Positions 33,600-45,802 are shown, numbered from the stretch's first letter. The stretch is 64,000 nt of DNA from Lineus longissimus (GCF_910592395.1 NC_088316.1:1056001-1120000), one strand, 5' to 3'. Notes: generated by a model from the sequence alone, not told the origin. Translations and numbers: made by a program.

Positions 33600-35100
33600 G
33601 AATGAGCAGCTCAAAGACTAAGTCTGCTGAAATGTTTGAGAAAAAACCAGGGTTGGAGTTGCATGAAAGAGCTCTACCGCTCTTGATATCAGAGAATAAA
33701 TCAAACTTTAACTTGTACCCATTTGTCATTTAGGAGTAAAATGCTCAATGAATCAATTCTAACTGCATCACATCACTTTATCTTAGAATTATTAATAAGT
33801 CGCTTTTCATCTCAACAATGCTTTTAGACCTAAAAAATCTATGAAAATTCAAATTATTTCATCAAATATGACATGCATAAATAACATCAGTCATATTTGG
33901 CTTCCTTTATTTATAGTCAAGACCGTCATTGATTTCAACATGTTCTAAGAAAAACCCTCCTTTCGAGATGCATTTCCTTGACATAAACCAAATGATTTTC
34001 TAAAACGTGCTTGGTGTCAAAACATCAGACTCGAAGCTTTTCTAAACTGAGTTGTAAGAAAGTTCTTCTGACTGACGGGATTGATACCACAGATTCTAAC
34101 ATCGCGATACAGCTGCTCCCTTTACCCTTACCTTTTGGGATGAAAAATTTCAGGATAAACTAATTACAGAGGAAACATCAGAGTGAGTGAATGTGACAGC
34201 ATCAATTAAGAACTCCACAAACTGATTAGTTGCTGCTTTCAAAGCTGAGGTGTCTTGGTTGAATTCTGATCGATGAGTGCCTTACTTTAACCCTTCACTC
34301 ACTCACTCACTCCTGCAACTTGACATGTCTATGTCTACTGTGCCACCACAGGTGACATCCCTCCAGGTATTACGGTCCTGTCTCTTTCATCATCTCACTC
34401 GCAGCTCTCTGCACCCCAGGCTACATAATCCATCTAGCAAGTCCAGCATTGTCCCCTTTGCGTTTGCCACAAACATTCTCCGGTGAAAAACTCGAAAAAC
34501 TGCATGGTTGCTCTACAGGACAATAAGTTTCCAATTTTGCGTGAAAATGTTGACAAATCAAAGATTTTTACCTGATGTTTCCACTTCGAGTTTTCTTACA
34601 CCTCCTGTTTAGAAGCATAGAGACATGACACCTGCCTCACATCATTTGATAAGCAAATATTGAACATCGCAGGACACTTTTTTCTCTCCATCACGATCGA
34701 GTCAATTTGACATTCGAGTTCACACCAGAGATTCAATTGTCTAGGGTTGGTGTCATGCCATTTTGTTCTAGAGTGCTTTGATTTCACATCAGAAAGAAAA
34801 ATCTCCAAGTGGATAACTTTCCTTTATCAATTTTTCTTTTTTTATCTGTGATTTTGGCAAATGTGGACACTTAGACTCAAAGACAGATATTGAGTTTTTG
34901 GCATGGGCTGATTGTACACAAAACCACCTTTAAAACATGCAAAATGATATGTGACCACTCTCAGTCTTTGAGGTTTGCTGGAGTGCATCACCATCTTCTA
35001 TCATTTTCCCGCAAACAAGCGATTTTTACAGCAGATTGATTTCCGCTTGATCCTATGAGTCTACAACAAGCTTCTTGATCCAAACCCAGGCACACACAGG
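33600..35100. other. Unannotated non-coding stretch
   Basis: No gene is recognised. There is a short CACTCACTCACTCACTC run near 34300. Open frames are of about 70 codons or less. Confidence 0.45.
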
Positions 35101-35105
35101 CAACT

Positions 35106-35340
35106 TCTTAAAGGCCTATGCCGTTCGTTAAATATTTGAAATTTGTAACTGAATTTGAATAATGCATAACAACGCACTGAATAACAATTTCAACAATGCC
35201 TGTAGACAGATTTATAAATATAACGAATACCAAGTTTCAGCAAATTCGTATGCATCATAACTGCACTACAGCATTGTGTATGAAAGCATTCCTTTTTTCT
35301 TGGACCAGCAGTAATTACCAACAGCGTACCCCTTTAGGAG
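35106..35340 (+). mobile_element. MITE-like element, TTAAAGGCCT family, copy 3
   Basis: It starts CTTAAAGGCCTATGCCGTTC at 35108. The interior has CAACAATGCCTGTAGACAGA, CCAAGTTTCAGCAAATTCGT and GCATCATAACTGCACTA, the most intact version of the shared block. The right end is unclear (a CCCTTTAGG near 35330 may be its remnant), so the end coordinate is approximate. Confidence 0.5.
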
Positions 35341-35671
35341 CTTTATTTATTAAAGTAGATACTCGTCCTCCCTGAGAAAGACATCGGGAGAGCAGGTGTT
35401 GCACCTAAACTAAACACACATCATTTCTTTCATCTCCGAAAAACCGATAATATTCATTGCCAGACGGTCATAAAAACATGCAATTGCAATAATATTTAGT
35501 GCTCATATGGAGGAAAAGTAGCTAGAAAACATCTGATTGGGTTTGATCCTGGTTCATGGCGTGACTTCTTTTCTTGTTAAGTGAACAACGTCTGTTTTTT
35601 TATCGGAGAACAAGTTTCTATGCCACTATACAAGTGCAGTGTATAAAAATATCATGCTGTTTATGTTACAA

Positions 35672-35935
35672 TGTTGATATTATCCTAATAGGTCAAAGGT
35701 CCTCAGCTTTAAATGTTGATAGCATTCTGCAGTTAAATGTCTTCAGCTTTTAGTGTTGATAGCATTCCAGCATTCTGAGGTTTAAAGGACCTCATTTTGA
35801 ACGTTGATATTATCCTAATAGGTTAAATGTCCTCAGCTTTTAATGTTGATAGCATTCCAGCATTCTGTGGTTGAAAAGTCCTCAGCTTTGAATGATGATA
35901 GCATTCCGAAGTTAAAAGGTCCTCACCTTTGTTCC
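35672..35935. repeat. Degenerate ~55-bp tandem repeat
   Basis: Five or more units each contain a GTCCTCAGCTTT-like block and TGTTGATAGCATTC. TTGATATTATCCTAATAGGT occurs twice (about 35672 and 35805), which suggests a higher-order duplication of about 133 bp. Units vary in length. Confidence 0.8.
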
Positions 35936-36250
35936 CCCATATTGACCAAAATACAGACGCACTCCTACAGCAGGCCTTTGTATTGATCCTCAAGTACATG
36001 TTATCAAACTGAGTTCATTTGAGAAACTATGGACAATGTACTTTCCAAATGAATTTTGCATATTGAAAGCATTTCGAATAAACTTCCAACTATTAAGACG
36101 AAAACCAAAATCAGAAGAAATGCCAACCAATCTCAAAGTCAACCAGCCTTTCCAAGTTGTTTTGATTCACCAAGTATGCCAAGTCGACACCTGAGTCATG
36201 CTATGAAATGAGAAGATTGCTTGAAAAACCTGATCTGAGACAATAGCTAA

Positions 36251-36669
36251 GATGAAAAAAGCTCCGATATGGAGTCTAAGAAAAAAAAGATACTGGCTGT
36301 GACTTCCCTTGCAACAAAAATCAATCTTGAGTCAATGAGCAACATCCCAAGGTGTTTGAATTCACAATGCATCGCTAGAAAACATCTGCGTAATGTTGCT
36401 AAATGGAAAGTTGGTGGAAAAACTGATCTGCAACAATACTGGAGAAAAAACGTGTCTCAGTATGCAGCTAAGGTGGCTGATAAGATACAACGGCACCTTC
36501 ATCCAATGGTTACAGATGACACAATTCTAGAAGAGGATGAGCTGGTGTCGTTTGCGGGGCGGTTAAGAAAGTTTGGCCTGAAGATGCTGAAACAGAACTT
36601 AATACGAAACAATCAGCAAAGAGTTCCAGCCAATAAAAACAGCAAGCAGCAACACTGTTTAAGTGAGTA
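36251..36669 (+). other. Unrecognised open frame, possible exon
   Basis: A frame open from 36251, with a first ATG at 36269, runs 133 codons to TAA at 36668-36670. The product would be basic and Lys/Gln/Asn-rich, with a mixed hydrophobic/charged middle and an acidic EEDE stretch around residue 90. I recognise no domain. GTGAGTAAG at 36661 would be a good splice donor just before the stop, so an exon ending at 36660 is conceivable, but there is no pyrimidine-rich acceptor upstream. Chance predicts about one or two frames this long in the window, so a gene is not claimed. Confidence 0.15.
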
Positions 36670-36674
36670 AGATG

Positions 36675-37455
36675 CCGTGAATCTTATCATAAAGTCATCT
36701 GAAAACTGGGAAAGTGACATGCTGGGTGTATTGCTGACAACAGCAAACACGTCCTTCCAACTTCCTGATATATGACTTATGAGTAAAAACTCGACAAGCG
36801 CTATGTAAATACAGAGAGCTTCCTCTATAAATATTTGAGGCAGTGTTTGCATTGGGCTATGAACAGAGATAAAATGTCGGCAAAGGTGAGATTCACAAAG
36901 GGATAAAGGGGATAATGGGTTCGGAGAAAAAACATTGTTCCGCAGACATGTACATCACGATCAAGAACGAGGTGTTGAAACATCAGTGAGCGGTTCTTTT
37001 TATCTGTTGATCATCTGGAAGTGAGATAAATCTTCTTCCTCTTCTTCATCCAGTGTTCGTGCTATGAATGTCGATGATGTTTGTGTATAACTTCATTTAT
37101 ACGCCAACTCAGTTTCTCATTTTTTTCCTTTTTCTCACTTTTCTCCATATGCAACAAGAGTATATTTACAGGAGAGCAGCTAGGTCACATACCTATACCA
37201 TCTCTTTCAATAGCCATTGCGATAGACCATCCCTTGGAATGAGACACAGAACTGACTTCTTGTACCTGGCATCCTGTACCTGTCCCCACCTAGTTTCGGC
37301 ATTGAGTAGCTTGGAATTGACTCCTCGTCCTTGGCCGAAGGCCTTTGCATGTTACACATCAATATGATGGAATGTAAAATGAAACGCAAGTTCTAATGTA
37401 GCCCTATATACTCTACAACAGTACAATATCAAAGCTCTATATGTTCATTCCTCAG
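36675..37455. other. Unannotated non-coding stretch
   Basis: No gene is recognised. A frame of 99 codons at 37068-37367 has an N-terminal hydrophobic segment but no homology I can name. Confidence 0.4.
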
Positions 37456-37460
37456 CCTAA

Positions 37461-37625
37461 TTCAGAACCTTTCAGTAGAAATCAAGGATTGCACAATACT
37501 GTGTTGCACTTGGCCATTCTAGGCCAGTTGAAGTACCCAGTGGCATAAGCAGACAATGAATCCACAACCTTCTGATCACAAGTTCGATGCTCTTCAGCTC
37601 AGCCATTGCACTAATTCTGCTGCGG
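37461..37625 (-). mobile_element. SINE with S1-like tail and different head
   Basis: The tail (plus-strand TTCAGAACCTTTCAGTAGAA) is like the S1 tail at 9283 and 27669. The head, on the minus strand, has GCATCGAACTTGTGATCAGA then AGGTTGTGGATTCAT. That is the same tRNA-like head as at 6822-6960 and not the S1 head. An ACTTCAACTGGCC block lies between. Confidence 0.5.
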
Positions 37626-37744
37626 ACTCTGATTAAGTGTAGGAAGATGGTGGCGGCATCCCTTCCATCAAGTGCGACATCTTAACAATAGGACTACCAA
37701 ACCTAAAGCCATGTTTATCGATAGCAAGGATATGCATCTGACAC

Positions 37745-38430
37745 ATACACTCTCCTTATGGTCTCATTAATAAACATGTAACCATCATGTTTGCTTGATT
37801 AATAGCCCTCTTGTGAAGGTTTATCAGCAGGGCAGTCAAGAGAGGATAGGGTGAGGATTGCAAGACTGTTTGAGATACTGACTGGTGTTGCAGCCGATAA
37901 GACTTGAGTCCACCATCTACAGCACCCTCCTTAAAGTGTCATTAGCAAACATATACCATCACATATTTGCTTGATCAATTGCCCTCTCGTGATGGTATAT
38001 CAGCAGGACGAGATAAAGAAGTGGGCCCAGACATGATAGGGCCAGGGTTTCAAACTGACACAGATACGGACTGGTGACGCAGGCGTGGAGACTTGAGGCT
38101 GCCATCTACCGAACCCTCCTTAAGGTCTCATTAGTAAACATGTAACCATCACATATTTGCTTGATCAATAGCACTCCCGTCGTGATGGGATATCAGCAGG
38201 GCTAGATGAGGTTGCTGGCCCAGAGAGTCAGGTCGCGTCGGGGTAGCAAAATTGATTGAGGTAATGACTGGAGACACAGCCAAATCTGCCATCTATGGAA
38301 CTCTCCTTAAGGTTTCATCAGTAAACATGCATTAACCATCATAACCATGTTTGCCTGATCAACAGAGCTCTCTTGACAATATATCAGCAGGGGTAAATAT
38401 GAGAAGTGGTAGATGGAGTGGGCCCTGGGA
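37745..38430. repeat. Degenerate ~185-bp tandem repeat, 4 copies
   Basis: Each unit has CTCCTTA-GGT-TCATTA, AAACATGTAACCATCA, TTTGCTTGATCAAT, GCCCTCTCGTGATGG and TATATCAGCAGG, then a GGGCCC-type stretch, GACTGG-GACGCAGCC and CCATCTAC. Unit starts are near 37750, 37925, 38112 and 38300. Divergence is roughly 20 to 30% by eye. Confidence 0.8.
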
Positions 38431-38734
38431 GAATAGGGACTCTGGGTTACCTGACTTTAGGCTAAGATTCACACACTGGCTGCCGATCTAAATCTCATCA
38501 TATAATCAAATGAAAACAACAGAAGACCATCATTTTACAATCACTGGCGCCACAATAATGCACTTTTTGATATCAACTCTATCATCAAAGCATGTTATGA
38601 TGATTAAAACCATCCACAGTCGTGCACTATACATGTACTAGACCTCCACAGTGGCTCAATAATTGTGTTTCGTTCACCGAGACGAACTTAGCTGGCTTCT
38701 GATATGATATTGGAGACACCGCCATAAGGGTATG

Positions 38735-38995
38735 GAAACGTATGCAGCTTGTTATGACTGATGACTTGAAGACTGTAGGAGGGGGCCGAGGTGACGAAGA
38801 TTTCAGACCTGCTCCCAAATGAAGAATAGAGAGGAATACTGGATAAGGGAAACCACCCTGATCATCCTGACATTGTGACAATGACATGGAAAGGTATGTT
38901 TTGTGTCATGACTGATGACTTGAAGCATGTGGGATGGGCGCATGGCGACTTGTGTTTAAAGATTTAAGACCTGCTCCCAATGAAGAATAGAGCCA
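38735..38995. repeat. Two-copy tandem repeat, ~154-bp period
   Basis: ATGACTGATGACTTGAAG at 38754 and 38908, each followed by GT-GGA-GGG, an AAGATTT block and AGACCTGCTCCCAA, then TGAAGAATAGAG. Confidence 0.8.
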
Positions 38996-39140
38996 AAGGA
39001 AACCGCTTTGTGCTCTGATATAGCCAAGGGAATGTGCAGCTGACTTGGTTACAAAAACGAACAGACTGTCTAACTTGCATCTCAAAAATGCTGCATGCAG
39101 AAGAATTGTATTCAAAGAGTATTAGGATTTCAATTGATTT

Positions 39141-40130
39141 CACTTCTGAAAGTGAATTCTTATGACAGCCACATCACCTCTCAATGAAGCCCACATTAGA
39201 ATGATCAATGCCTCCAGACGCATCTTGACAAAGCCGGTGAAGACTGATTGCTTTCATCTGTCTACTTTATCTTTCTGCGATGTTGACTCCATTGCTTCAT
39301 TCACGGATAACTCGAGGAGACATAGCACTATTGAGATGAAGAGATGATAGTTTCCTATCATGTCTCTTACTCTAAAGCATCGATGTTGTGCACCACCCCA
39401 GGGAAAATGACTGTTCTTGGCCAAAACAAGGGAAATGAAGAGACAATGCCTTTCTATTGCGTTGGGATTACAGGGAACCAAGATATCAACGAGTTACCCC
39501 CGTAAGGTTTTACTTCCAAAAGTGAATCCTTACGCTAGCACTGGTTCAAAAGCCATTCTGATCTAGCTGCTAACAACATCCTTTCTCTACGATGCCAGTT
39601 TTAGAAAGACCACTGCCGCAAACCACATCTTGATAAAGAGGGTAAGAATTATGGCTTTCATCTCTCCACCTAATGTAAACTTCATTACTTCATTCATGAA
39701 GACGCTGGACTAATGATAACTCAAGGAGACGTGGTACAAACAAGATGTGGGGACGATATTTTCCTGATGTCTCATACTCCAAAACATTGATGTTGTGGAT
39801 CACCATGGGAAAATGTGTGTTCCGAGCCAAACTGAGTGGAAAGGATAGATTAGAGGAAGCCAAGATTTCAATTTCAAAGAGGTAATGCCAAACGATTTCA
39901 CTTCTCAAAGTGAATCCTTATGACAGTGCTAGCTCAAGTTCAAAGAATGTCTGCTTTCACCGCAAGCAACATCCTTTCCATATAAAATCAGTTATAGTAC
40001 AATTGTGCCGCGAGCCACAACTTGATAAAACTGGCTACATCTGATCACTTTCATCTGTCTGCTTGTATCTTTCTGCACTGTTGACTCCATTCTTCATTCA
40101 CGGAAACGGAGGGCTTACGATAGCCCACGG
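39141..40130. repeat. Degenerate ~380-bp tandem repeat, 3 copies
   Basis: Units open with ACTTCTGAAAGTGAATTCTT at 39142, ACTTCCAAAAGTGAATCCTT at 39511 and ACTTCTCAAAGTGAATCCTT at 39899. Each continues with AACATCCTTTC-type, CTTGATAAAG, CTTTCATCTGTC, CTCCATTGCTTCATTCA and GGAGA--TGGTAC blocks. CATTGATGTTGTG and GGGAAAATG are seen in copies 1 and 2. Confidence 0.8.
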
Positions 40131-40202
40131 AGATGTGGTACTTTCAAGATGTAGTGACGATAATGTTCCTTTCTTGTCTTGTACTCTAAAAGACTGGCAG
40201 TA

Positions 40203-40475
40203 TACAGTGGAACCCCGGTCGGCAACCACCCCAGTAACGCGACCATCCCGCTATGACGACCAAGAATCGCTGGTCCCAATAGGTTTCCTTTCTAATTACC
40301 ATTACAAGGCCCCTGGTAACACGACCACCCCGGTACCCAGGCTACGACTACTGGATTGGGTGGAAAATTTCTAAGTCCAAATATTTTTTTTTGACTTGTT
40401 TTTCTTCTGCTCAAAATGAAGAAACATTATCAGCCCCCCAAAAATTTTGGCTTTGAAAATTTTCAGAATGAGCTT
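40203..40475 (+). mobile_element. Two-part dispersed repeat (E1+E2)
   Basis: TACAGTGGAACCCCGGTCGG at 40203, then CGCGACCATCCCGCTATGAC, GGTAACACGACCACCCCGGT and CTACTGGATTGGG, forms the E1 module. It is followed without a gap by E2 (TCTAAGTCCAAATATTTTTT, TTCTGCTCAAAATGAAGAAA, CATTATCAG, CCAAAAATTTTGGCTTTGAA). The same order occurs at 57113-57395 and, inverted, at 16511-16912. The plus-strand frame through E1 is repeat sequence. Confidence 0.65.
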
Positions 40476-40479
40476 ATTT

Positions 40480-43400
40480 GCAAACTTTTAGCTTTGTGAA
40501 CATATTTCGGTTTACCATACTGCTGAATCAGTTACCCTCTTACCAACAAAATGCGACTTGCACGGTTGGGGACAGATTGGTAGAAAAGCTTTATCAACAC
40601 TCCGGGTCGAAGAAGAGAAAGTTGCTCAGCCTGACAGCACGTGTCACCTGACAATGTCTTATTCAATGTCTCTTCCATTTCTATAATCATCTGTCCTCAC
40701 AAGGGAATAAGATTCCATTTGTCTTGGAGACACAGACAGATACCTACTAACATCCTCTCACCATATGAAAATGCAATTACGCAGCGGGGCGTAAAGTCTC
40801 CCTTACGTGCCTGATACTAGTGATGAAACCTTGCGCATCATCACATCAAAGTCACGGTTTAACTCTTTTAGTTGGGGAGGAGGGGGTGAATTTGAGAAAA
40901 TTGAAGAATATCTGTGCAGCTGTAAAGACCATTCCAATGATTGATAATTCACTCTGCAACTATAATCACTCGTTTGCAGTAGTTTTTGCAGGTTACTGTG
41001 ACAATACTCAGTCATTGCAGCAACCTGCGATCATTATCAAACAAAGGACACATATAGCAACACAAAACAATTGGTATAGACTTAACGGCGGCCGCTTTCC
41101 AATCACAATCATCCTGTTGCCATAGCTATGTCGCAGGTCATAGTCGCGATAAAAATTGCTCATCTGCGGAGCACTTGCGTTATGGACCTTTGCACTGAGA
41201 TTTTTAAAGTTCGTTCTTCAACTGTCTGTTCTTAAAATGTCAAAGTTGGAAAAAAATTCAATCAGATTTCTGTTTGAAAATTTGATATGAAATAAAAAGT
41301 TGACTCGAATTTGGCTCATCGTAGTGCTGCACTGCACATGGAATTACCTTCAAAAGCAGACAACACCCCCAAGCAAGGCTTTGCATTTGCATTTCTTTCA
41401 AATGTCTCCAACCCGACAATGGCAAAGATTACTTCAATAACGTTGACAATACGGAAAGCTTTGATGGTATAATGTTTCATTTGAAGTTCTGATTCTCGAT
41501 TGACTAGTAATTTGGATCAAGTTTCAGGCAAAGTGAATTGAATATGTTTTGAATCTGCAATGGTTTAGCAGGAATTTTTGATCTGATATGCAGTTTTTTA
41601 CTTCAAATGAACATGGCCTGTTTTTTTAATATGCCACCAGCAATGTCATATACTGCTGATGCCACTTATGACATGTATTCCATGCTGCTGAAAACCAAGA
41701 AGTATTAACATGATTAAGTTGTCGCAATTTTATTTCATGTTTTGGCAAAATGCAACTTTGGTGTACTAGACAACCCAGAAACGGCAATTTGAAGATTTCA
41801 ATTAGATTTTCTCTTTAATTACCATAAATTTTTGCAATTATCAAAAATCCAAAAATAAAAGGCACAAAAGCGTTTTCGGGTTCACAGTTACTTTAATATC
41901 TGCAAATTTTTCAATCAAAGTTATAAATAAATGTGATGACAGTTCATTCTAAAGGACTGCGTTAAATTTCTTGGATGCTATTTTCAAACCATTTACAAAA
42001 TTGAGATCATGCCAAAATGTTGTGCAAGTCAAAGATCAAAGTCGACCGAAATTTAAAGCGTGGTGTATCTAATATATCTAACATGATAATCGTCAGAAAA
42101 TCTGATGCATGATTACTATATTTTGTGCCAACTTGTACTTTAAGGATCACATGAGTTTATTAACAGAAGCCTACCACATATCAGATGATGTCGGTGTTGC
42201 ATAACTGATCGCTAGAGCTCTGCATAAAAAGAGCAGTCAGCTACATTAATAACTGTTGTATCCAACACAAATTCACCGATTGCAAAAAAAACTGAAGTGA
42301 AATTAATTTAAAAGATTTTTTAATATATATTTTCATGTTTTGGCCTGGCAGAAATTGTACAACTTACTGATTTTATACCCTATCCTTCCAGTCAAAAGAA
42401 GAACTATCCCAGTGCGCAACTTTGGTGCAAGCCTTGAGCTAGCAAAATGCCAACTAATAGTCTTGCATCATAACTGATCTTGCATCATCACCAGATTCAA
42501 AATAGACCATTTTTTCTTGAAGACCGAGAAGGTTCTCACAGATCAAAGAACGCGTCAGCAACAAATAGCAGCTGTTTTCAAAGCAGAGCGAGGCTTTTTC
42601 CATATCGAATATTCCCACCTGATGCAGTGCCTCTCATTGGTAATTTCTTTCTCATCCCAATGACACTTTGTGTATTCATCAAAAGTTCTGTATATAAATC
42701 AGAGATCATGACAGTAGTGTCTCTATAACGAGTATAAGTTTACTTATCAGGTTTCCATACCCTGAGCACCAAAACCTTTTCTCAAGATCAAGGTCCAAAA
42801 ATGTTTTCTTGTACCAGCTATACACCCACAGCATTAAACTGTCATGTCTACCTGTATAGCACGGTATGCTTGTGATGCATTAGTCCACAATGGAGACTGG
42901 AGGTAGCCCCAATAGTCATATCAGGGATAAGATTAATGTAAAGATGGAAACGACTGGACCGATGTAACCTTTGTCTTCTGTCATGATACAACTGTCAAAT
43001 ATGATGAAATAACTCTGTCACGTCTTCTGTCATATCCAGTGACATCTGCAGTAACAGTCGGCCCAATAGCTCACAATACCATCTTGAAGATCTCAAATAG
43101 TCACCCAGTGATTAATTACCCCATTTAGTAAGGATGAATTATCCTGTTCTGTGATGGTAATGTCTCCTCAGACTACGAGAATACTAGTTGGATGATGTGA
43201 GCTGGTCGAAGCAATTCGGATACACAGCCATCGTTTCGCTCAGGCGATAATCAGGTGTATGGAACTCAAACTATACATTGGTATTTGACGTGTAAGGGGA
43301 GTTGATGGGTCGTAGAGATAATGGGGGGTTGGCGTGGTGGTAAATATGAACGGTTGCTGTTGGGATTTGGACTTGGGAGCAGTGGTGATTCCGACACGGG

Positions 43401-45185
43401 GATAGCGATGGAAGCTGATGAGATGTGATGGTTTAAATGTTCTCCCAGATTGGCTTCTTCTACAGCCTTCAATGTGGGACTTGTGGCGATTGGGCCAGAA
43501 GTTTTATTGTCCTGAACGTGCGATTCTTGAGCAGAGTATAGAGTTGAGGTGAACCTTGCACCAGAACGATGAGTCCTGTTGAATTTATATTGCAACAGAA
43601 AATACCATTACTATACCCTTATATTTATTCATGGCTCTGCTTTATATCACAATTAGCATTGTTCTAGAAACTACCAATACTTTTGTACAGAAATTCATCA
43701 AATCATTCACAACTGACATTAAATCAAGTCCCTGGATGTCAATTGAGGATATCTCCCATTCCAACTGTCATCTAAAGTAACATCAAACCCTCGAATGAGA
43801 AATCATACTACTTGTCTGCCTTTATTGAAATCAAAAAGGTCGAATTTCGTTGTATAAATTGAATAATTTTTCTGGTTATTTTCTATGTTCTTGTATTTCA
43901 TCCATCATTTTTCAAAAAGGAATATTATTATCAAATGGGACGGTGAAATGATATTACAGTGGAAGATCATACTTCAATTACATTTAATAGGTATGACTCT
44001 AGAAATTTGTTAAAACTCTAGGGGCAAAATTGTTCATATTTCATTTCAACTGTCATTCAAAGAGTTATAAACGAACCTCAAGTAAGTAGTATAAGGTCAT
44101 GTTTTATGTTGTTGATTTAAAATTGCCCGGTAGAAAGTTGATACGATCTAAACGGGGAAATGTCAGGGGGGTATTAGAGAGGTTCGAGAATGATAATTTT
44201 TCACTTTTTTTTCATTTTTGGTAAGGTTGTTTTGGATTCCCAGCATCACGCCTGTACACAATGCTAGCTTCCTACAGAACAACAATAAATATTAGCTAAT
44301 GTTTGTATGTTGATGCTACGGGGCACTGTTCTGGTACACAACACAGCGTGTTCATATTTCATATTGGATGCTCGAGCCATATAAGTCTGGGCATTGGTCC
44401 AATGCCTGGCCACATTCCTTTCTTTATGGCATGTTTACCAAAACTGGTCATAACCCCCCATCTGACAGCTGACTGTGTTTACTCACCAAAATATGGCTGG
44501 GAAGTATCATTAGATGGAACATTCATACCAAAATTATGACCAATCTTCCAATTGCAACGGAAAACAAATGTTGATATGATATGATGCCCTGGGTATGATG
44601 CCAGTTTAGGACACTCCAGTTGTGCTAAAGGAGGTTTAGATTGATACCAGATGTTTGCCCACAACAGGGTCACCAGGCCAATAATCTTAATTGGTGCCAA
44701 ACTGTATAGAATCATGCCAAGATGCACAAAAGTCCTGACGAACTTGCCAATATTCCAACTTTCACATAAATGAAATTCTCCTGCACTAAACCACAATCCC
44801 TCTGCTGGTTGGACTGATATCACACCCCATAAAACCAATATCATTTAATATCACTATCAATAGAAAACAATTGCTGACAACAAAATGGCAATCGAAACCA
44901 CACAATACGAACTTGCAATCAGATCGTATCATCGCTCAAATGCTGCGATTGATCGACATTCTGACAGATATCTCAACTGAGCGATTCGATTTGCTGTCGC
45001 AGGTCGATTGTTCATGGATCTATCTTGATGCGGTAATGAAACTGATCCAGGGAGCTGAGGCCACAGGAATATCATTGTGGTTGATTGGTTCATTGAAAAT
45101 AAGTTGTTTACCCATGTAAAATAATTGTAAATATTTCAAAATTCCCACCAAAACTATCCAAAACATGTCATTTCAAGCTAGTCAA
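40480..45185. other. Unannotated non-coding stretch, 4.7 kb
   Basis: The longest feature-poor block. AT-rich between 41200 and 42480. A Pro/Ser-rich minus-strand frame at 43266-43595 (109 codons) and a 121-codon minus frame at 44479-44844 are not recognised. The former is preceded, on the minus strand, by a weak acceptor-like TTCAACAG, but this is not enough to call an exon. Confidence 0.45.
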
Positions 45186-45802
45186 TTAACCCTTAAAGCG
45201 CCGAATTAACAAAATCATATTACCCCTGAGCGCCGAATTAACCGAGCATTTTTGAAAATGATTAATAACAACGTTATTTTTGTTACAAACACCATGGAAT
45301 GTACTGATGATTTTATACAAATGGTAATTCCCGTCGATTTTTGTGACATTTCCCGCCAAAATTTACTAATTAGGGGTTAATTAGTGCAAGTACCCATAAT
45401 CAACAAAAATATGGCCAGAACATACCTCCATCAGCTTTTTATACCTCCCTTGGTATTTTAATATGAAGTCTGGGTCTAAATACATCGTTTCCATCCGATT
45501 CCTGGTCGAAGCATCCGTCTAATTAGTCGTAGCAGCGCTAATTACTCCTGATGACGTCATTCCCGCGAAAATGGGGCTTCAAGTTTTTGATAAAATACTC
45601 AAAATCTTGTATAGAAACTTGAAATTTTTTCGATGCCATTTTGTGCTAAGCATCACTGTCGAAGTACCAAAGAGCGTACATGCACACTCACTGCCATCTC
45701 TTAGCAGACAGGTGGAACTAAATGTCTGCTGTCGACGATCGTCGCCTCTGGCGCTTTCCCCCTTATGTCGACGATCGTCGCCTCTGGCGCTTTAAGGGTT
45801 AA
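45186..45802. mobile_element. piggyBac-like non-autonomous element (MITE)
   Basis: TTAA at 45186-45189 and 45799-45802 flank an element of 609 bp (45190-45798) whose ends are perfect 13-bp inverted repeats, CCCTTAAAGCGCC and GGCGCTTTAAGGG. TTAA target duplication with CCC/GGG termini is the hallmark of the piggyBac superfamily. The left subterminal region repeats GCGCCGAATTAAC (45199 and about 45231). The right one has two identical 27-bp blocks at 45731 and 45767 that contain the palindrome CGACGATCGTCG. A CRE palindrome (ATGACGTCAT, 45551) lies inside. No transposase is encoded, so it would need one supplied in trans. Confidence 0.85.

Noticed and set aside
43266-43595. Pro/Ser-rich 109-codon minus-strand frame considered as an exon
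   Set aside because: Only a weak acceptor and no donor or homology; low-complexity composition is common in chance frames.
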